A stretch of 6,166 nucleotides of DNA from Bradyrhizobium sp. (GCA_028290165.1 JAQGKJ010000036.1:1-6166); one strand, 5' to 3'; numbered from the stretch's first letter, positions 1 through 6,166 are shown. Numbers and translations: made by a program. Notes: generated by a model from the letters alone, not told the origin.

Positions 1-336
1 CCACGGCAACTGGGTGGTCCAGCCGACCTGACTTTCGATTTCCTTGATGAACTGGCTGATCTTCGCCGCCGCCGCTTCGGCCTGCTCGTGCTGAATCCGG
101 ATCAGGGCCGCCTTGTGCTCGCGATAATAGAAGAAAACCTCGAAGATACCGTTGGATAGCAGCGCAACACCGACCACCGCGACGAACAAGGCGACATATT
201 TGGTGAACAGCCGGCTGCGGGTTTTTGTCCTGGATGGCGCCACCGCCGGCGCCGCGCCCACCACAGGCGATCCCGCCAGGGTTCGGCCTTCCAGCGCTCG
301 ACCTTGGGGCGTATCGGGATGGAGAGAAATGCTCAT
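1..336 (-). CDS. Membrane-anchored sensor protein, N-terminal fragment
   Basis: This reading frame starts at the ATG at 336-334 and is open for 112 codons to the window edge, so the C-terminal part is missing. It begins MSISLHPDTPQGRALEGRTL, followed by an Ala/Pro/Val-rich, probably cytoplasmic linker to about residue 40. One hydrophobic helix follows (about residues 46-66, KYVALFVAVVGVALLSNGIF). A helical, charged stretch then carries QAEAAAAKISQFIKEIE and ends in VGWTTQLPW. A short cytoplasmic tail, one membrane segment and a helix leading into an extracytoplasmic region are what is expected at the start of a Cache-type sensory protein such as a histidine kinase or nucleotide cyclase. The QFIKEIE/GWTTQLPW stretch resembles sensor proteins I recall from Bradyrhizobium-type genomes. 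The output domain is not visible, so kinase versus cyclase cannot be decided. No strong ribosome-binding site precedes the ATG; it is chosen as the only Met in the visible frame. It lies 101 bp downstream of the pump gene on the same strand. Confidence 0.7.
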   Translation of the reverse strand, partial: MSISLHPDTPQGRALEGRTLAGSPVVGAAPAVAPSRTKTRSRLFTKYVALFVAVVGVALLSNGIFEVFFYYREHKAALIRIQHEQAEAAAAKISQFIKEIESQVGWTTQLPW

Positions 337-380
337 CCAGCCCAAGTTAGCAAGAACCCACGGCCTTGTCTCTTGCCGCA

Positions 381-420
381 GTGCGAACGCGGCAGCCGGC
401 TATCGGCGCCGCTGTCGCAC
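381..420. other. Long imperfect hairpin between pump and sensor genes
   Basis: An inverted repeat occupies the middle of the 101-bp gap 337-437. GTGCGA (381-386) pairs with TCGCAC (415-420), GCGGC (389-393) pairs with GCCGC (408-412), and an inner GCCG (395-398) can pair with CGGC (404-407). There is a 2x2 mismatch between the first two stems and a single bulged base before the inner one. The RNA made from the minus strand would fold 18 bases after the pump stop codon. No T-run follows in either direction, so it is not a classical factor-independent terminator. It may mark the 3' end of the efflux transcript, protect it from nucleases, or separate the pump gene from the sensor gene. The pairing is seen directly; the role is inferred. 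Confidence 0.5.
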
Positions 421-437
421 AAGGTCCGTCCGGCCGC

Positions 438-3400
438 TCAGGTCGGTTTCAGCGCCTTCGAGCCCAGATCGAAGTCCGCGATTTCCTTGCTCCGCTGCGA
501 TTCCGCGGATGCCCGGTGGTCGGTGGCGATCGCCACATAGACCGCGGGAAGCACGAACAGCGTGAACAGGGTACCGATCGACATGCCGGCGACGACGACC
601 AGTCCGATCGAGAACCGGCTCGCCGCGCCTGCCCCCGACGCGGTCAGCAACGGAAGCAGGCCCGTGACCATCGCCGCGGTCGTCATCAGGATCGGGCGAA
701 GCCGGACCCGCGCCGCCATCTCGATCGCCGAGCGCCGGTCGAGGCCTTCATTGAGCTGCAGCGCGTTGGCGAACTCGACCATCAGGATACCGTGCTTGCT
801 GATCAGGCCTACCAGCGTGAGCAATCCGACCTGGGTGTAGATGTTCTGAGTGGCCGCGCCGAAGAACAGCGGAATCAGGGCGCCTACGATCGCCATGGGA
901 ACGCTGATCATGATCACCAGGGGATCCCTGAGGCTCTCGAATTGCGCCGCCAACACCAGGAAGATGATGATCAGCGCAAAGCCAAAGGTAATCGCGAGCT
1001 GATTGCCTTCCTGCACATATTGCCGGGAATCCGCGAGATAGTCGTGGCTGAAGCCGGCCGGCATTTTCTTGGCCTCGCCCTCGAGGAAGTCGACCGCCTG
1101 CCCGACCGTGACGCCGGGCATCGGCACCGCCTGGAAGGTCGCGGAGTTCAACTGGTTGTAGTGGGTCAGCGCGTTGGGGTCGGTGGCGGTCTCGATCGAA
1201 ACCACGGTCGACAGCGGCACCTGCTGACCGCTCGACGTCGGCACGTAATAACTGCTAAGCGATTCGGGCGACAGCCGCTTGTCGCGCGGCACCTGCGGAA
1301 TGACCTGATAGGATCGTCCCTCGAGATTGAACCGGTTGACATAGTTGCCGCCGAGCAGGGTTGCCAGCGAAGCGCCGATATTCTGCATGGTGATGCCGAG
1401 GTCGCTCGCTTTCGAGCGGTCGATCTTGACCCGCACCACCGGCTGGTTGAAATCGAGATCGCTGTCCGAGACGATGAACAGTCCGCTCTTGCGTGCGGAG
1501 TCCTTGAGCTTCACCATCTGCTCGTAGACCGCTTGGAATCCGGCGGTGGAGTTGATCACCATCTGGACCGGCAACCCACCGGGACCGCCGGGCAATGGCG
1601 GCAGGTTGAAGGCAAAGGCGTTGACGCCCTCGATCTTGCTGATCTGCGCCTGCACCAGCGGCTTGAGCGCGATCGACGAACGCTTTCGCTCGTCCCACGG
1701 CTTGAGCAGCATGCCGGCGATGCCGTTTTGCGGACCGTTGATGCCGTTCAGGACGAAGCGAAGATCCGTTTCCGGGAACCCGGAGAATGTCTTGTCGAGC
1801 TTCTCGCCGTAAAAGTCGATATAATCGATGTTGGCGTATTTCGGCGCCTTGGTCACGGCGAACACGATGCCCTGATCTTCTTCGGGCGCAAGTTCCTTCG
1901 AGGTGTGCAAATAGAGGAAACCGACCAGCCCGAGGATGGTCAGCGCGAACAACCCGGTGATGGGGCGGTAATCAAGCGAACGATCGAGCTGCCGGCCATA
2001 CCAGCGCGTCATCGCGCCAAAAACCCTGTTGACGATCCTTGCGAACCGTCCCTCCTCGGCGCTCTTGAGGAAGACCGAGCACATCATCGGCGACAGCGTC
2101 AGCGCAATCACACCCGACACGATCACCGAACCGGCCAGCGTGAACGCGAATTCGCGAAACAGCGAACCGGTGAGGCCGCCGAGGAAGCCGATCGGCGCGT
2201 ACACCGCGGCCAGCGTAATGGTCATGGAGACGACCGGGCCGACGATCTCGCGCGCACCCTGCATCGCGGCCTGCACCGGCGGTTTGCCTTCCTCCAGATG
2301 GCGGTGGATGTTTTCCACCACCACGATGGCGTCGTCGACGACGAGACCGATCGCCAGCACCATCGCCAGCAGCGTCAGCAAGTTGAAACTGAATCCCGCG
2401 ACCAGCATCAGGCTGCAGACGCCGATCAGCGACAGCGGAATGGTCACCACCGGGATCACCACGGAACGGAACGAGGCGAGGAACAGAAAGATCACCACGA
2501 CCACGATGATGACCGCTTCGCCGAGCGTTTTCTCCACCTCGTCGATCGAGGATTGGATGAATTTGGTGGAATCGTAGGCCACCTTCATCTTCATCGAGGG
2601 CGGCAGGTTGCGTTCGAGCTCGGGAAACAGCGTGCGGACGCCCTTGACCAGGATCAGCGGATTGCCTTGCGGCGTCGCCTGCACGCCGATGAAGATCGCG
2701 TGCTCGCCGTTGAAAGCGACGCTGGCGTCGGTGCTCTGCGCGGCAAGTTCGACGGTTGCGACGTCCTCCATTCGCACAAACCCGCCGTCCTTGGATTTGA
2801 TGATCATCCGCTTGAACTGATCGACGTTCTGCAGATCGGAATTGGCGGTCACGTTGGAGACGATGAAAAAGCCCTTGGCCTGGCCGGCGGCGGCCTGAAA
2901 ATTATTGGCGGCAATCGCGGCGGAAACGTCGGCCGGCGAAACGTTGCGGCCGGCCATGCGGACCGGATCGAGCCACAGCCGCATCGCAAACGTCTGGCCG
3001 CCCAGAATATCGGCGGAAGCAACCCCATCGACGGTCGAAAGCACCGGCTGGACCACCCGCGTCAGATAGTCCGAGATCGCCGATCCCGACAGCACGTCGC
3101 TGGAGAAGCCGAGATACATCACTGCGGTGGTCTGGCCGGTCGTCTTGGTCACGACCGGATCGTTTGATTCCTTTGGAATGAGGTATTTGACCGAATTCAC
3201 CTTGGCGAGGACTTCGGTCAGCGCCTGGTTCGGATCGAAATTCAGCTTGATGTAGACCTGGATGGTAGAGGTCCCCAGCACCGAAGACGAGGTCATGTAG
3301 TCGACGCCTTCGGCGGACGCCACCGCCTGCTCGATCGGCGTCGTGATGAATCCCTGTATCAGATCGGCCGACGCGCCGGGATAGACGGTGGTGACGTTGA

Positions 3401-3533
3401 CCACCGTATTCGACAGCTTCGGATACTGCCGGATCGGCAGGCTGGTCGCGGCCCGAAACCCGATCAGCAGGATCAGCAGGCTGACGACCACGGATAACAC
3501 CGGCCGCTTGATGAAAATATCAGTCCAGACCAT
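438..3533 (-). CDS. RND efflux pump permease, HAE-1 family
   Basis: This is a complete 1031-residue inner-membrane proton/drug antiporter of the AcrB/MexB type, close to the usual length of about 1030-1050. It starts MVWTDIFIKRPVLSVVVSLL with TM1 (about 11-29). The first periplasmic porter loop follows (about 30-335), then TM2-TM6 (about 336-484), TM7 (about 526-543), the second porter loop (about 544-845) and TM8-TM12 (about 846-1000). TM4 carries GLVVDDAIVVVENIH, whose D400-D401 match the AcrB proton-relay pair D407/D408. TM10 carries GLISKHGILMVEF, whose K913 matches AcrB K940, and RLRPILM (944-950) precedes TM11. All relay residues are present, so the pump should be functional. The loop FNLPPLPGGPGGLPVQ (642-657) is richer in Pro/Gly than the equivalent part of AcrB near the substrate cleft. 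The start is supported by GGAG at 3546-3543, nine bases before the ATG. It is the last gene of the repressor-adaptor-pump cassette. Substrates cannot be read from the sequence. Confidence 0.96.
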   Translation of the reverse strand: MVWTDIFIKRPVLSVVVSLLILLIGFRAATSLPIRQYPKLSNTVVNVTTVYPGASADLIQGFITTPIEQAVASAEGVDYMTSSSVLGTSTIQVYIKLNFDPNQALTEVLAKVNSVKYLIPKESNDPVVTKTTGQTTAVMYLGFSSDVLSGSAISDYLTRVVQPVLSTVDGVASADILGGQTFAMRLWLDPVRMAGRNVSPADVSAAIAANNFQAAAGQAKGFFIVSNVTANSDLQNVDQFKRMIIKSKDGGFVRMEDVATVELAAQSTDASVAFNGEHAIFIGVQATPQGNPLILVKGVRTLFPELERNLPPSMKMKVAYDSTKFIQSSIDEVEKTLGEAVIIVVVVIFLFLASFRSVVIPVVTIPLSLIGVCSLMLVAGFSFNLLTLLAMVLAIGLVVDDAIVVVENIHRHLEEGKPPVQAAMQGAREIVGPVVSMTITLAAVYAPIGFLGGLTGSLFREFAFTLAGSVIVSGVIALTLSPMMCSVFLKSAEEGRFARIVNRVFGAMTRWYGRQLDRSLDYRPITGLFALTILGLVGFLYLHTSKELAPEEDQGIVFAVTKAPKYANIDYIDFYGEKLDKTFSGFPETDLRFVLNGINGPQNGIAGMLLKPWDERKRSSIALKPLVQAQISKIEGVNAFAFNLPPLPGGPGGLPVQMVINSTAGFQAVYEQMVKLKDSARKSGLFIVSDSDLDFNQPVVRVKIDRSKASDLGITMQNIGASLATLLGGNYVNRFNLEGRSYQVIPQVPRDKRLSPESLSSYYVPTSSGQQVPLSTVVSIETATDPNALTHYNQLNSATFQAVPMPGVTVGQAVDFLEGEAKKMPAGFSHDYLADSRQYVQEGNQLAITFGFALIIIFLVLAAQFESLRDPLVIMISVPMAIVGALIPLFFGAATQNIYTQVGLLTLVGLISKHGILMVEFANALQLNEGLDRRSAIEMAARVRLRPILMTTAAMVTGLLPLLTASGAGAASRFSIGLVVVAGMSIGTLFTLFVLPAVYVAIATDHRASAESQRSKEIADFDLGSKALKPT

Positions 3534-3542
3534 CGCGATGTG

Positions 3543-3546
3543 CTCC
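3543..3546 (-). promoter_or_regulatory. Ribosome-binding site of the pump gene
   Basis: GGAG on the minus strand lies nine bases upstream of the ATG at 3533. It supports this start and shows the pump has its own translation initiation site after the 117-bp intercistronic gap, rather than depending on coupling to the adaptor gene. Confidence 0.6.
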
Positions 3547-3560
3547 GATTGTTAAACCGT

Positions 3561-3586
3561 GATCCGATCGGACCGGATCATGATCT
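3561..3586. repeat. Short palindromes beside the intercistronic repeat
   Basis: GATCCG (3561-3566) and CGGATC (3574-3579) form a 6-bp inverted repeat with a 7-base spacer, and GATCATGATC (3577-3586) is a perfect 10-bp palindrome. CCGATCGG (3564-3571) is a further nested palindrome. The GGATCATGATC stretch resembles the arm GGATCATGCT of the larger repeat at 3604-3650. This region may therefore be a diverged flank of the same repeat family rather than an independent binding site. Symmetry is seen directly; origin and role are inferred. Confidence 0.45.
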
Positions 3587-3603
3587 AACCCCTATATTTG
3601 TTT

Positions 3604-3650
3604 GAGCATGAGCTTTTCGAAAAAGCGTCGCCGCTTTTCCGGATCATGCT
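3604..3650. repeat. Dispersed intergenic palindromic repeat inside the efflux operon
   Basis: The 117-bp gap between adaptor and pump genes contains a two-stem palindrome. AGCATGA (3605-3611) pairs with TCATGCT (3644-3650). An inner AAAAGCG (3621-3627 within an A-run) pairs with CGCTTTT (3632-3638) around the loop TCGC. A competing hairpin, GCTTTT with AAAAGC, sits in the left arm. The element abuts the adaptor stop codon (3653-3651). The pattern GAGCATGA...TTTTCGAAAA...CTTTTCCGGATCATGCT matches a palindrome I recall as very abundant between genes in Bradyrhizobium and relatives. It is therefore probably one copy of a dispersed extragenic repeat rather than a site specific to this operon. Transcribed from the minus strand it gives a stable hairpin between the two coding regions, with no U-run after it. 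It could alter mRNA decay and the adaptor-to-pump ratio. Confidence 0.7.
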
Positions 3651-4844
3651 TTAGTAACGCGGCGGGCTGGCCGGAATCGGCGGCGCCGGGTCGGTTGAAA
3701 TCGCGACCGCCGCTCCCGATTGCAGCTTGAGCTGGCCGACGGCAATCACGCGATCGCCGGGTTTCAACCCGCTGAGGACTTCGGCGCGTCCGTTGATCCG
3801 GTTGCCGGTGCGCACGAAGGTGCGAACCGAGGTCAGGCTGGTCTTGCCGTCATCCTCTTTCTTCTCGGTGATCAGGAAAACGGAGTCGCCGTACAGCGTG
3901 TAGTCCACCGCCGTTTCGGGAACGGTGACGACCGCCGGCTTGTCGGGAAGCACCACCGTCGTCGTCGCGAACATGCCGGGTTTGAGGATGTGCTCGGGAT
4001 TGGTGAGGGTGGCCTGAACGCGGATGTTTCGAGTGTCGGTGGCGATCTGTGGCTCGATCGCGTTGATCTTGCTCTCGAAGGTGCGGCCGGGATAGGCGTC
4101 AACCGCGATGCGCACGGTCTGTCCGACCTTGAGCGCCGCGCTGTCCTTTTCCGTCACCGTGAAGTTGGCGTACAGCGTCGACAAATCGGTCAGCGACACG
4201 ATCTGCGTGCCGGCGGTCAGGTACTGGCCGACTTCGACGTGACGGACGCCGAGTTCGCCGTCGAACGGTGCGCGCACCAGCTTCTGCGAAATGATCGCCT
4301 GGGTCTTGGCGATGCCTGCGTTAGCCTGGTCAAAGGTCGCCTGCGCAGCATCGGCCGTCGCCTGCGGACCGAACTGACGCGCCGCCAACTGCTTGGCGCG
4401 ATCCAGCGCCAGCTGCGCGCCGGTAGCCTGGGCCTTGAAGCTCGCGAGATCGCCCTGCTCGGGGCCGTCGAACAATTGCACCAGCGGGCTGCCGGCCTTC
4501 ACTTCGGAGCCGGCGGTAAACAGGATGTCGGTGATGCGCCCACTGAGATCGGAGGTGACATTCACCTGATGCACGGCGGCGAGATCCCCGACCGCCGTCA
4601 GCAGGTTGGGAATAACCTCCGACTTCGCCTCGGCAACGGTGACGGTGGCCGGCGGCGGTTTATTGTTGGCGAAGAACTGCGCGATCATGCGGCTGCGGAA
4701 GGCATTGAAGCCAACCAGAGCGCCGACCAGGAGCACCAGCAGCAGCCCGACAATGATGAACCAGCGCACCATCCGGACCGGACGCGCGCGCGGCTTTTCT
4801 GTAATGGCCCTGCCCGAGATATTGGCTTCCGTTACAATATTCAT
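3651..4844 (-). CDS. RND membrane-fusion (periplasmic adaptor) protein
   Basis: This 397-residue adaptor would link the inner-membrane pump encoded next to it to an outer-membrane channel. After a basic cytoplasmic tail it has one membrane anchor (about residues 27-47, WFIIVGLLLVLLVGALVG). There is no lipobox cysteine, so it is membrane-anchored rather than a lipoprotein. The biotinyl-lipoyl halves are VTSDLSGRITDILFTAGSEV (96-115) and VRAPFDGELGVRHVEVGQYL (190-209). Between them lies an Ala/Gln-rich alpha-hairpin (about 130-187). A beta-barrel with PGRTFESKINAIEP (252-265) and a membrane-proximal domain ending GLKPGDRVIAVGQLKLQSG (359-377) follow, then a Pro-rich tail. I chose the ATG at 4844, one base past the repressor stop, with purine-rich AGAAAG eight bases upstream. 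A GTG at 4853 would add three residues and overlap the repressor by 8 bp. Either arrangement implies translational coupling to the repressor. Family assignment is firm; substrate is unknown. Confidence 0.94.
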   Translation of the reverse strand: MNIVTEANISGRAITEKPRARPVRMVRWFIIVGLLLVLLVGALVGFNAFRSRMIAQFFANNKPPPATVTVAEAKSEVIPNLLTAVGDLAAVHQVNVTSDLSGRITDILFTAGSEVKAGSPLVQLFDGPEQGDLASFKAQATGAQLALDRAKQLAARQFGPQATADAAQATFDQANAGIAKTQAIISQKLVRAPFDGELGVRHVEVGQYLTAGTQIVSLTDLSTLYANFTVTEKDSAALKVGQTVRIAVDAYPGRTFESKINAIEPQIATDTRNIRVQATLTNPEHILKPGMFATTTVVLPDKPAVVTVPETAVDYTLYGDSVFLITEKKEDDGKTSLTSVRTFVRTGNRINGRAEVLSGLKPGDRVIAVGQLKLQSGAAVAISTDPAPPIPASPPRY

Positions 4845-4845
4845 G

Positions 4846-5547
4846 TCATGCACTTTCTGCGTTTACCTTCCGACCCGGATCAGGCAACAATTCGCGATCC
4901 AGATGAGAGGCAATAGCGGCTTCGTTAAGTCCAATTCCGCGGAGAATGAATTCGCAAAGCTGCCGTTCGAGCTCGGCGGCGTTGCCGTAAGACAGGCATG
5001 GCATCGATGGCAACCGCGCCAGCGTCGACATCAGCACGGTGTGATGCGCAAACCAGAACAGGTTCAATGGCTCCCGTCCGATCCGCGAGGCGTCGCCCGC
5101 CGCCACGGCCCGCTCCAGCGATGACGTGAACACCGGTCCGATCAGATTTCCAATCTTGTCGTAAATCAGCCGCGCGAATTCCCCGTCGTCGAGATGGCTG
5201 GTGATCATCAGCCTGAGACGCTGGGCTTCCTGCTGATCGGGAGCATCCGACACCTGCTGGAAATGGCGGACCATTTCGCGAATCAACACGACCAGCGTCG
5301 CCGTCGACGGCTCCAGTCCCAGCAACCGGTGCAGCGCCGGATCCGCCGCACATTCTTCGCTAAGGATCTCGGCATACAGCGCCGATTTCGTCGGGAAGTG
5401 CTTGAACAGCAAACCTTCCGAGATTGAGGCAGCCGCCGCGACGCTTTTGGTCGTGGTCCCGGCAAAGCCATGGCGGGCAAAGCAACGCTTGGCAGCGCCC
5501 AGAATCAATTGCCGCCGCAAGTCCCCGGTCATGCGCAGTGTGCTCAT
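4846..5547 (-). CDS. TetR/AcrR-family transcriptional repressor
   Basis: This 233-residue protein has an N-terminal TetR DNA-binding domain at about residues 12-62: ILGAAKRCFARHGFAGTT (15-32), then KSVAAAASISEG and LLFKHFPTKSALYAEIL (46-62). The helix-turn-helix ends in the typical 'FxxKxxLY' pattern. The rest is a helical ligand-binding and dimerisation domain with no recognisable subfamily signature, so the inducer cannot be named. The gene is first in a unit with the adaptor (next start one base after the stop, or overlapping it by 8 bp) and the pump. It is transcribed in the same direction, unlike acrR, which is divergent from acrAB. The start is the first ATG after an in-frame stop at 5571-5569. 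No Shine-Dalgarno sequence is well placed before it; the later Met6 (ATG at 5532-5530) is a possible alternative. A perfect inverted repeat directly upstream is the probable operator, implying autorepression and control of the efflux genes. Confidence 0.93.
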   Translation of the reverse strand: MSTLRMTGDLRRQLILGAAKRCFARHGFAGTTTKSVAAAASISEGLLFKHFPTKSALYAEILSEECAADPALHRLLGLEPSTATLVVLIREMVRHFQQVSDAPDQQEAQRLRLMITSHLDDGEFARLIYDKIGNLIGPVFTSSLERAVAAGDASRIGREPLNLFWFAHHTVLMSTLARLPSMPCLSYGNAAELERQLCEFILRGIGLNEAAIASHLDRELLPDPGRKVNAESA

Positions 5548-5551
5548 GATC

Positions 5552-5567
5552 GTGAGTAAGCACTCAC
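5552..5567. promoter_or_regulatory. Probable TetR operator, perfect inverted repeat
   Basis: GTGAGT (5552-5557) and ACTCAC (5562-5567) form a perfect 6+6 inverted repeat around the spacer AAGC, ending four bases before the repressor's start codon. Size, symmetry and position are typical of TetR-family operators, which usually overlap the promoter of the gene they control. It sits between the -35 box at 5582-5577 and the coding start, so bound repressor would block RNA polymerase. The symmetry is directly seen; binding by the adjacent repressor is inferred from location. Confidence 0.75.
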
Positions 5568-5576
5568 CTTAACAAA

Positions 5577-5582
5577 TGTCAA
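5577..5582 (-). promoter_or_regulatory. Candidate -35 box for the repressor-efflux operon
   Basis: The minus strand reads TTGACA, a perfect sigma-70-type -35 hexamer. Seventeen bases downstream lies TTACTC (5559-5554), a poor match to the -10 consensus that falls within the inverted repeat. If this spacing is used, transcription would start at or within a base or two of the repressor ATG at 5547, giving a leaderless or nearly leaderless mRNA. That agrees with the lack of a Shine-Dalgarno sequence there. The weak -10 keeps confidence moderate. Confidence 0.5.
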
Positions 5583-5616
5583 GGTTTTGCTGCAGTGCAC
5601 AGGCTCCAATTAGGTT

Positions 5617-6166
5617 CTAGATCGGCCCAAATCCGAGCGCGCCGCGGATCCGGGTCACGATGAACGTGCCGTCGCGGCTGGAGAGCACGCGCTCGAGATT
5701 GGCACTGTCGATCTTGATGCTGGCAAAGCGCGGCCCGCTCGAGACGTCCTGCATCGATGGCGCATAGGCCTCGATCTCTGCCATGGTCGCAAGCGTACGG
5801 GCGTCCGCGATGCCGCAATCTCGGGCGACGCCGACGAGGTCGGCGGTCGCCGCGGTGTGGCTCGCCTGTCCGCCGGTTTCGCCATAGACCTCATTGTCCA
5901 GCACGACGATGGTGAGGTTTTCGGGCTTCTGCAGGCCGACGGTGGCAAGGCTTCCAATTCCCATCAGCATCTCGCCGTCGCCGGTGATCACCACCACGGG
6001 AAGTTTCGGCTGCGCCAGCGCAATGCCGAGCCCGATCATGACCGCGCCGCCCATGGCGCCCCACAGATAGAGATTGCGGTCGTGATCGCCGGCGGCGGCG
6101 ATATCGTAGGTCGAGGCGCCGAGCCCGCCGACCACAATGGCGTCCTTGCGCTCAGCCAGCAGGCTG
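5617..6166 (-). CDS. TPP-dependent decarboxylase-type subunit, C-terminal part
   Basis: The frame is open at the window edge (residues SLLAERKDAIVVGGLG... continue upstream), so the true start is outside; 182 residues and a TAG stop are visible. The segment is the pyrophosphate-binding domain of a TPP enzyme. NLYLWGAMGGAVMIGLGIAL (visible 31-50) is the usual stretch ahead of the cofactor motif. GDGEMLMGIGSL starts at visible 62, and 26 residues after GDG comes N91 in VVLDNEVYGETGGQ, which fits the GDG-X26-N Mg/TPP-binding motif. Length and the ETGGQ segment resemble the beta subunit of sulfopyruvate decarboxylase and the matching half of phosphonopyruvate decarboxylase, often encoded as separate alpha and beta chains in bacteria. 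The natural substrate cannot be stated. If split, the alpha chain should lie just upstream, beyond 6166. The gene ends 69 bp before the repressor gene with no clear terminator between them, so read-through into the efflux operon is possible. Confidence 0.82.
   Translation of the reverse strand, partial: SLLAERKDAIVVGGLGASTYDIAAAGDHDRNLYLWGAMGGAVMIGLGIALAQPKLPVVVITGDGEMLMGIGSLATVGLQKPENLTIVVLDNEVYGETGGQASHTAATADLVGVARDCGIADARTLATMAEIEAYAPSMQDVSSGPRFASIKIDSANLERVLSSRDGTFIVTRIRGALGFGPI

Noticed and set aside
381..420. Factor-independent terminator after the pump gene
   Set aside because: The hairpin is real, but the minus-strand sequence after it (ACTGCGGCAAGAG) has no T-run, so I list it only as a structure.
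152..565. A 137-codon plus-strand open frame across the sensor start, the gap and the pump end
   Set aside because: It is Arg/Ser/Pro-rich with no domain, and it overlaps two better-supported minus-strand genes and the hairpin between them.
366..3167. A 933-codon open frame on the plus strand opposite the pump gene
   Set aside because: Its product is rich in His, Arg, Asp and Gln with no domain pattern or membrane segments, and it lies entirely antisense to an unmistakable RND pump. Long antisense frames are expected in GC-rich genes with biased third positions.
3604..3650. Terminator between adaptor and pump genes
   Set aside because: The palindrome is followed on the minus strand by CAAACAAATATAGG rather than a T-run, and it looks like a dispersed repeat. 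Ending transcription here would cut the pump off from its only evident promoter.
3720..4916. A 398-codon plus-strand open frame opposite the adaptor and the end of the repressor gene
   Set aside because: The composition is Gly/Arg/His-rich and low in structure, it crosses two real genes on the other strand, and it has no recognisable motif. It is an antisense shadow.
5255..5957. Several minus-strand open frames overlapping the repressor and TPP genes in other phases
   Set aside because: They are Arg/Pro-rich translations in alternative phases of well-supported genes and show no family features of their own.
5617..6135. A complete small gene starting at the GTG at 6135
   Set aside because: The frame stays open to the window edge with residues typical of the family (LLAERKDAIVV), so the GTG is an internal valine and the gene is partial at its 5' end.

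Overview
The window is GC-rich and densely coding, and every gene I can support lies on the minus strand. Codon use, protein style and an intergenic repeat of the type 'GAGCATGA...TTTTCCGGATCATGCT' point to an alphaproteobacterium of the Bradyrhizobium/Rhodopseudomonas group (Nitrobacteraceae). That placement is from recalled family resemblance, not a search.

In transcription order (high to low coordinate): (1) 5617-6166, the C-terminal part of a thiamine-pyrophosphate (TPP) enzyme subunit resembling the beta chain of sulfopyruvate/phosphonopyruvate decarboxylases, with its start outside the window; (2) 5548-5616, a short gap with a consensus -35 box and a perfect 16-bp inverted repeat just in front of the next gene; (3) 4846-5547, a TetR/AcrR-type repressor; (4) 3651-4844, a membrane-fusion (periplasmic adaptor) protein that begins at the repressor's stop codon; (5) 3534-3650, a 117-bp gap holding a dispersed-type palindromic repeat; (6) 438-3533, a full-length HAE-1 family RND pump; (7) 337-437, a gap with a 40-nt hairpin; (8) 1-336, the N-terminal 112 codons of a membrane-anchored sensor-type protein that runs off the window.

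Genes 3, 4 and 6 form a regulator-adaptor-pump cassette for tripartite efflux. The likely logic is that the repressor binds the inverted repeat over its own promoter and so controls the whole operon. A ligand, probably a pump substrate, releases it. No outer-membrane channel gene is present here, so the pump would rely on a TolC-like protein encoded elsewhere. The TPP enzyme and the sensor are co-directional neighbours with no demonstrated functional link to the pump.

I see no tRNA, rRNA, CRISPR array, insertion sequence or phage gene, and no gene-free stretch longer than 300 bases. The window is mostly conventional; the features most worth a second look are regulatory: the operator/promoter layout of the repressor gene and the repeat inserted inside the operon.
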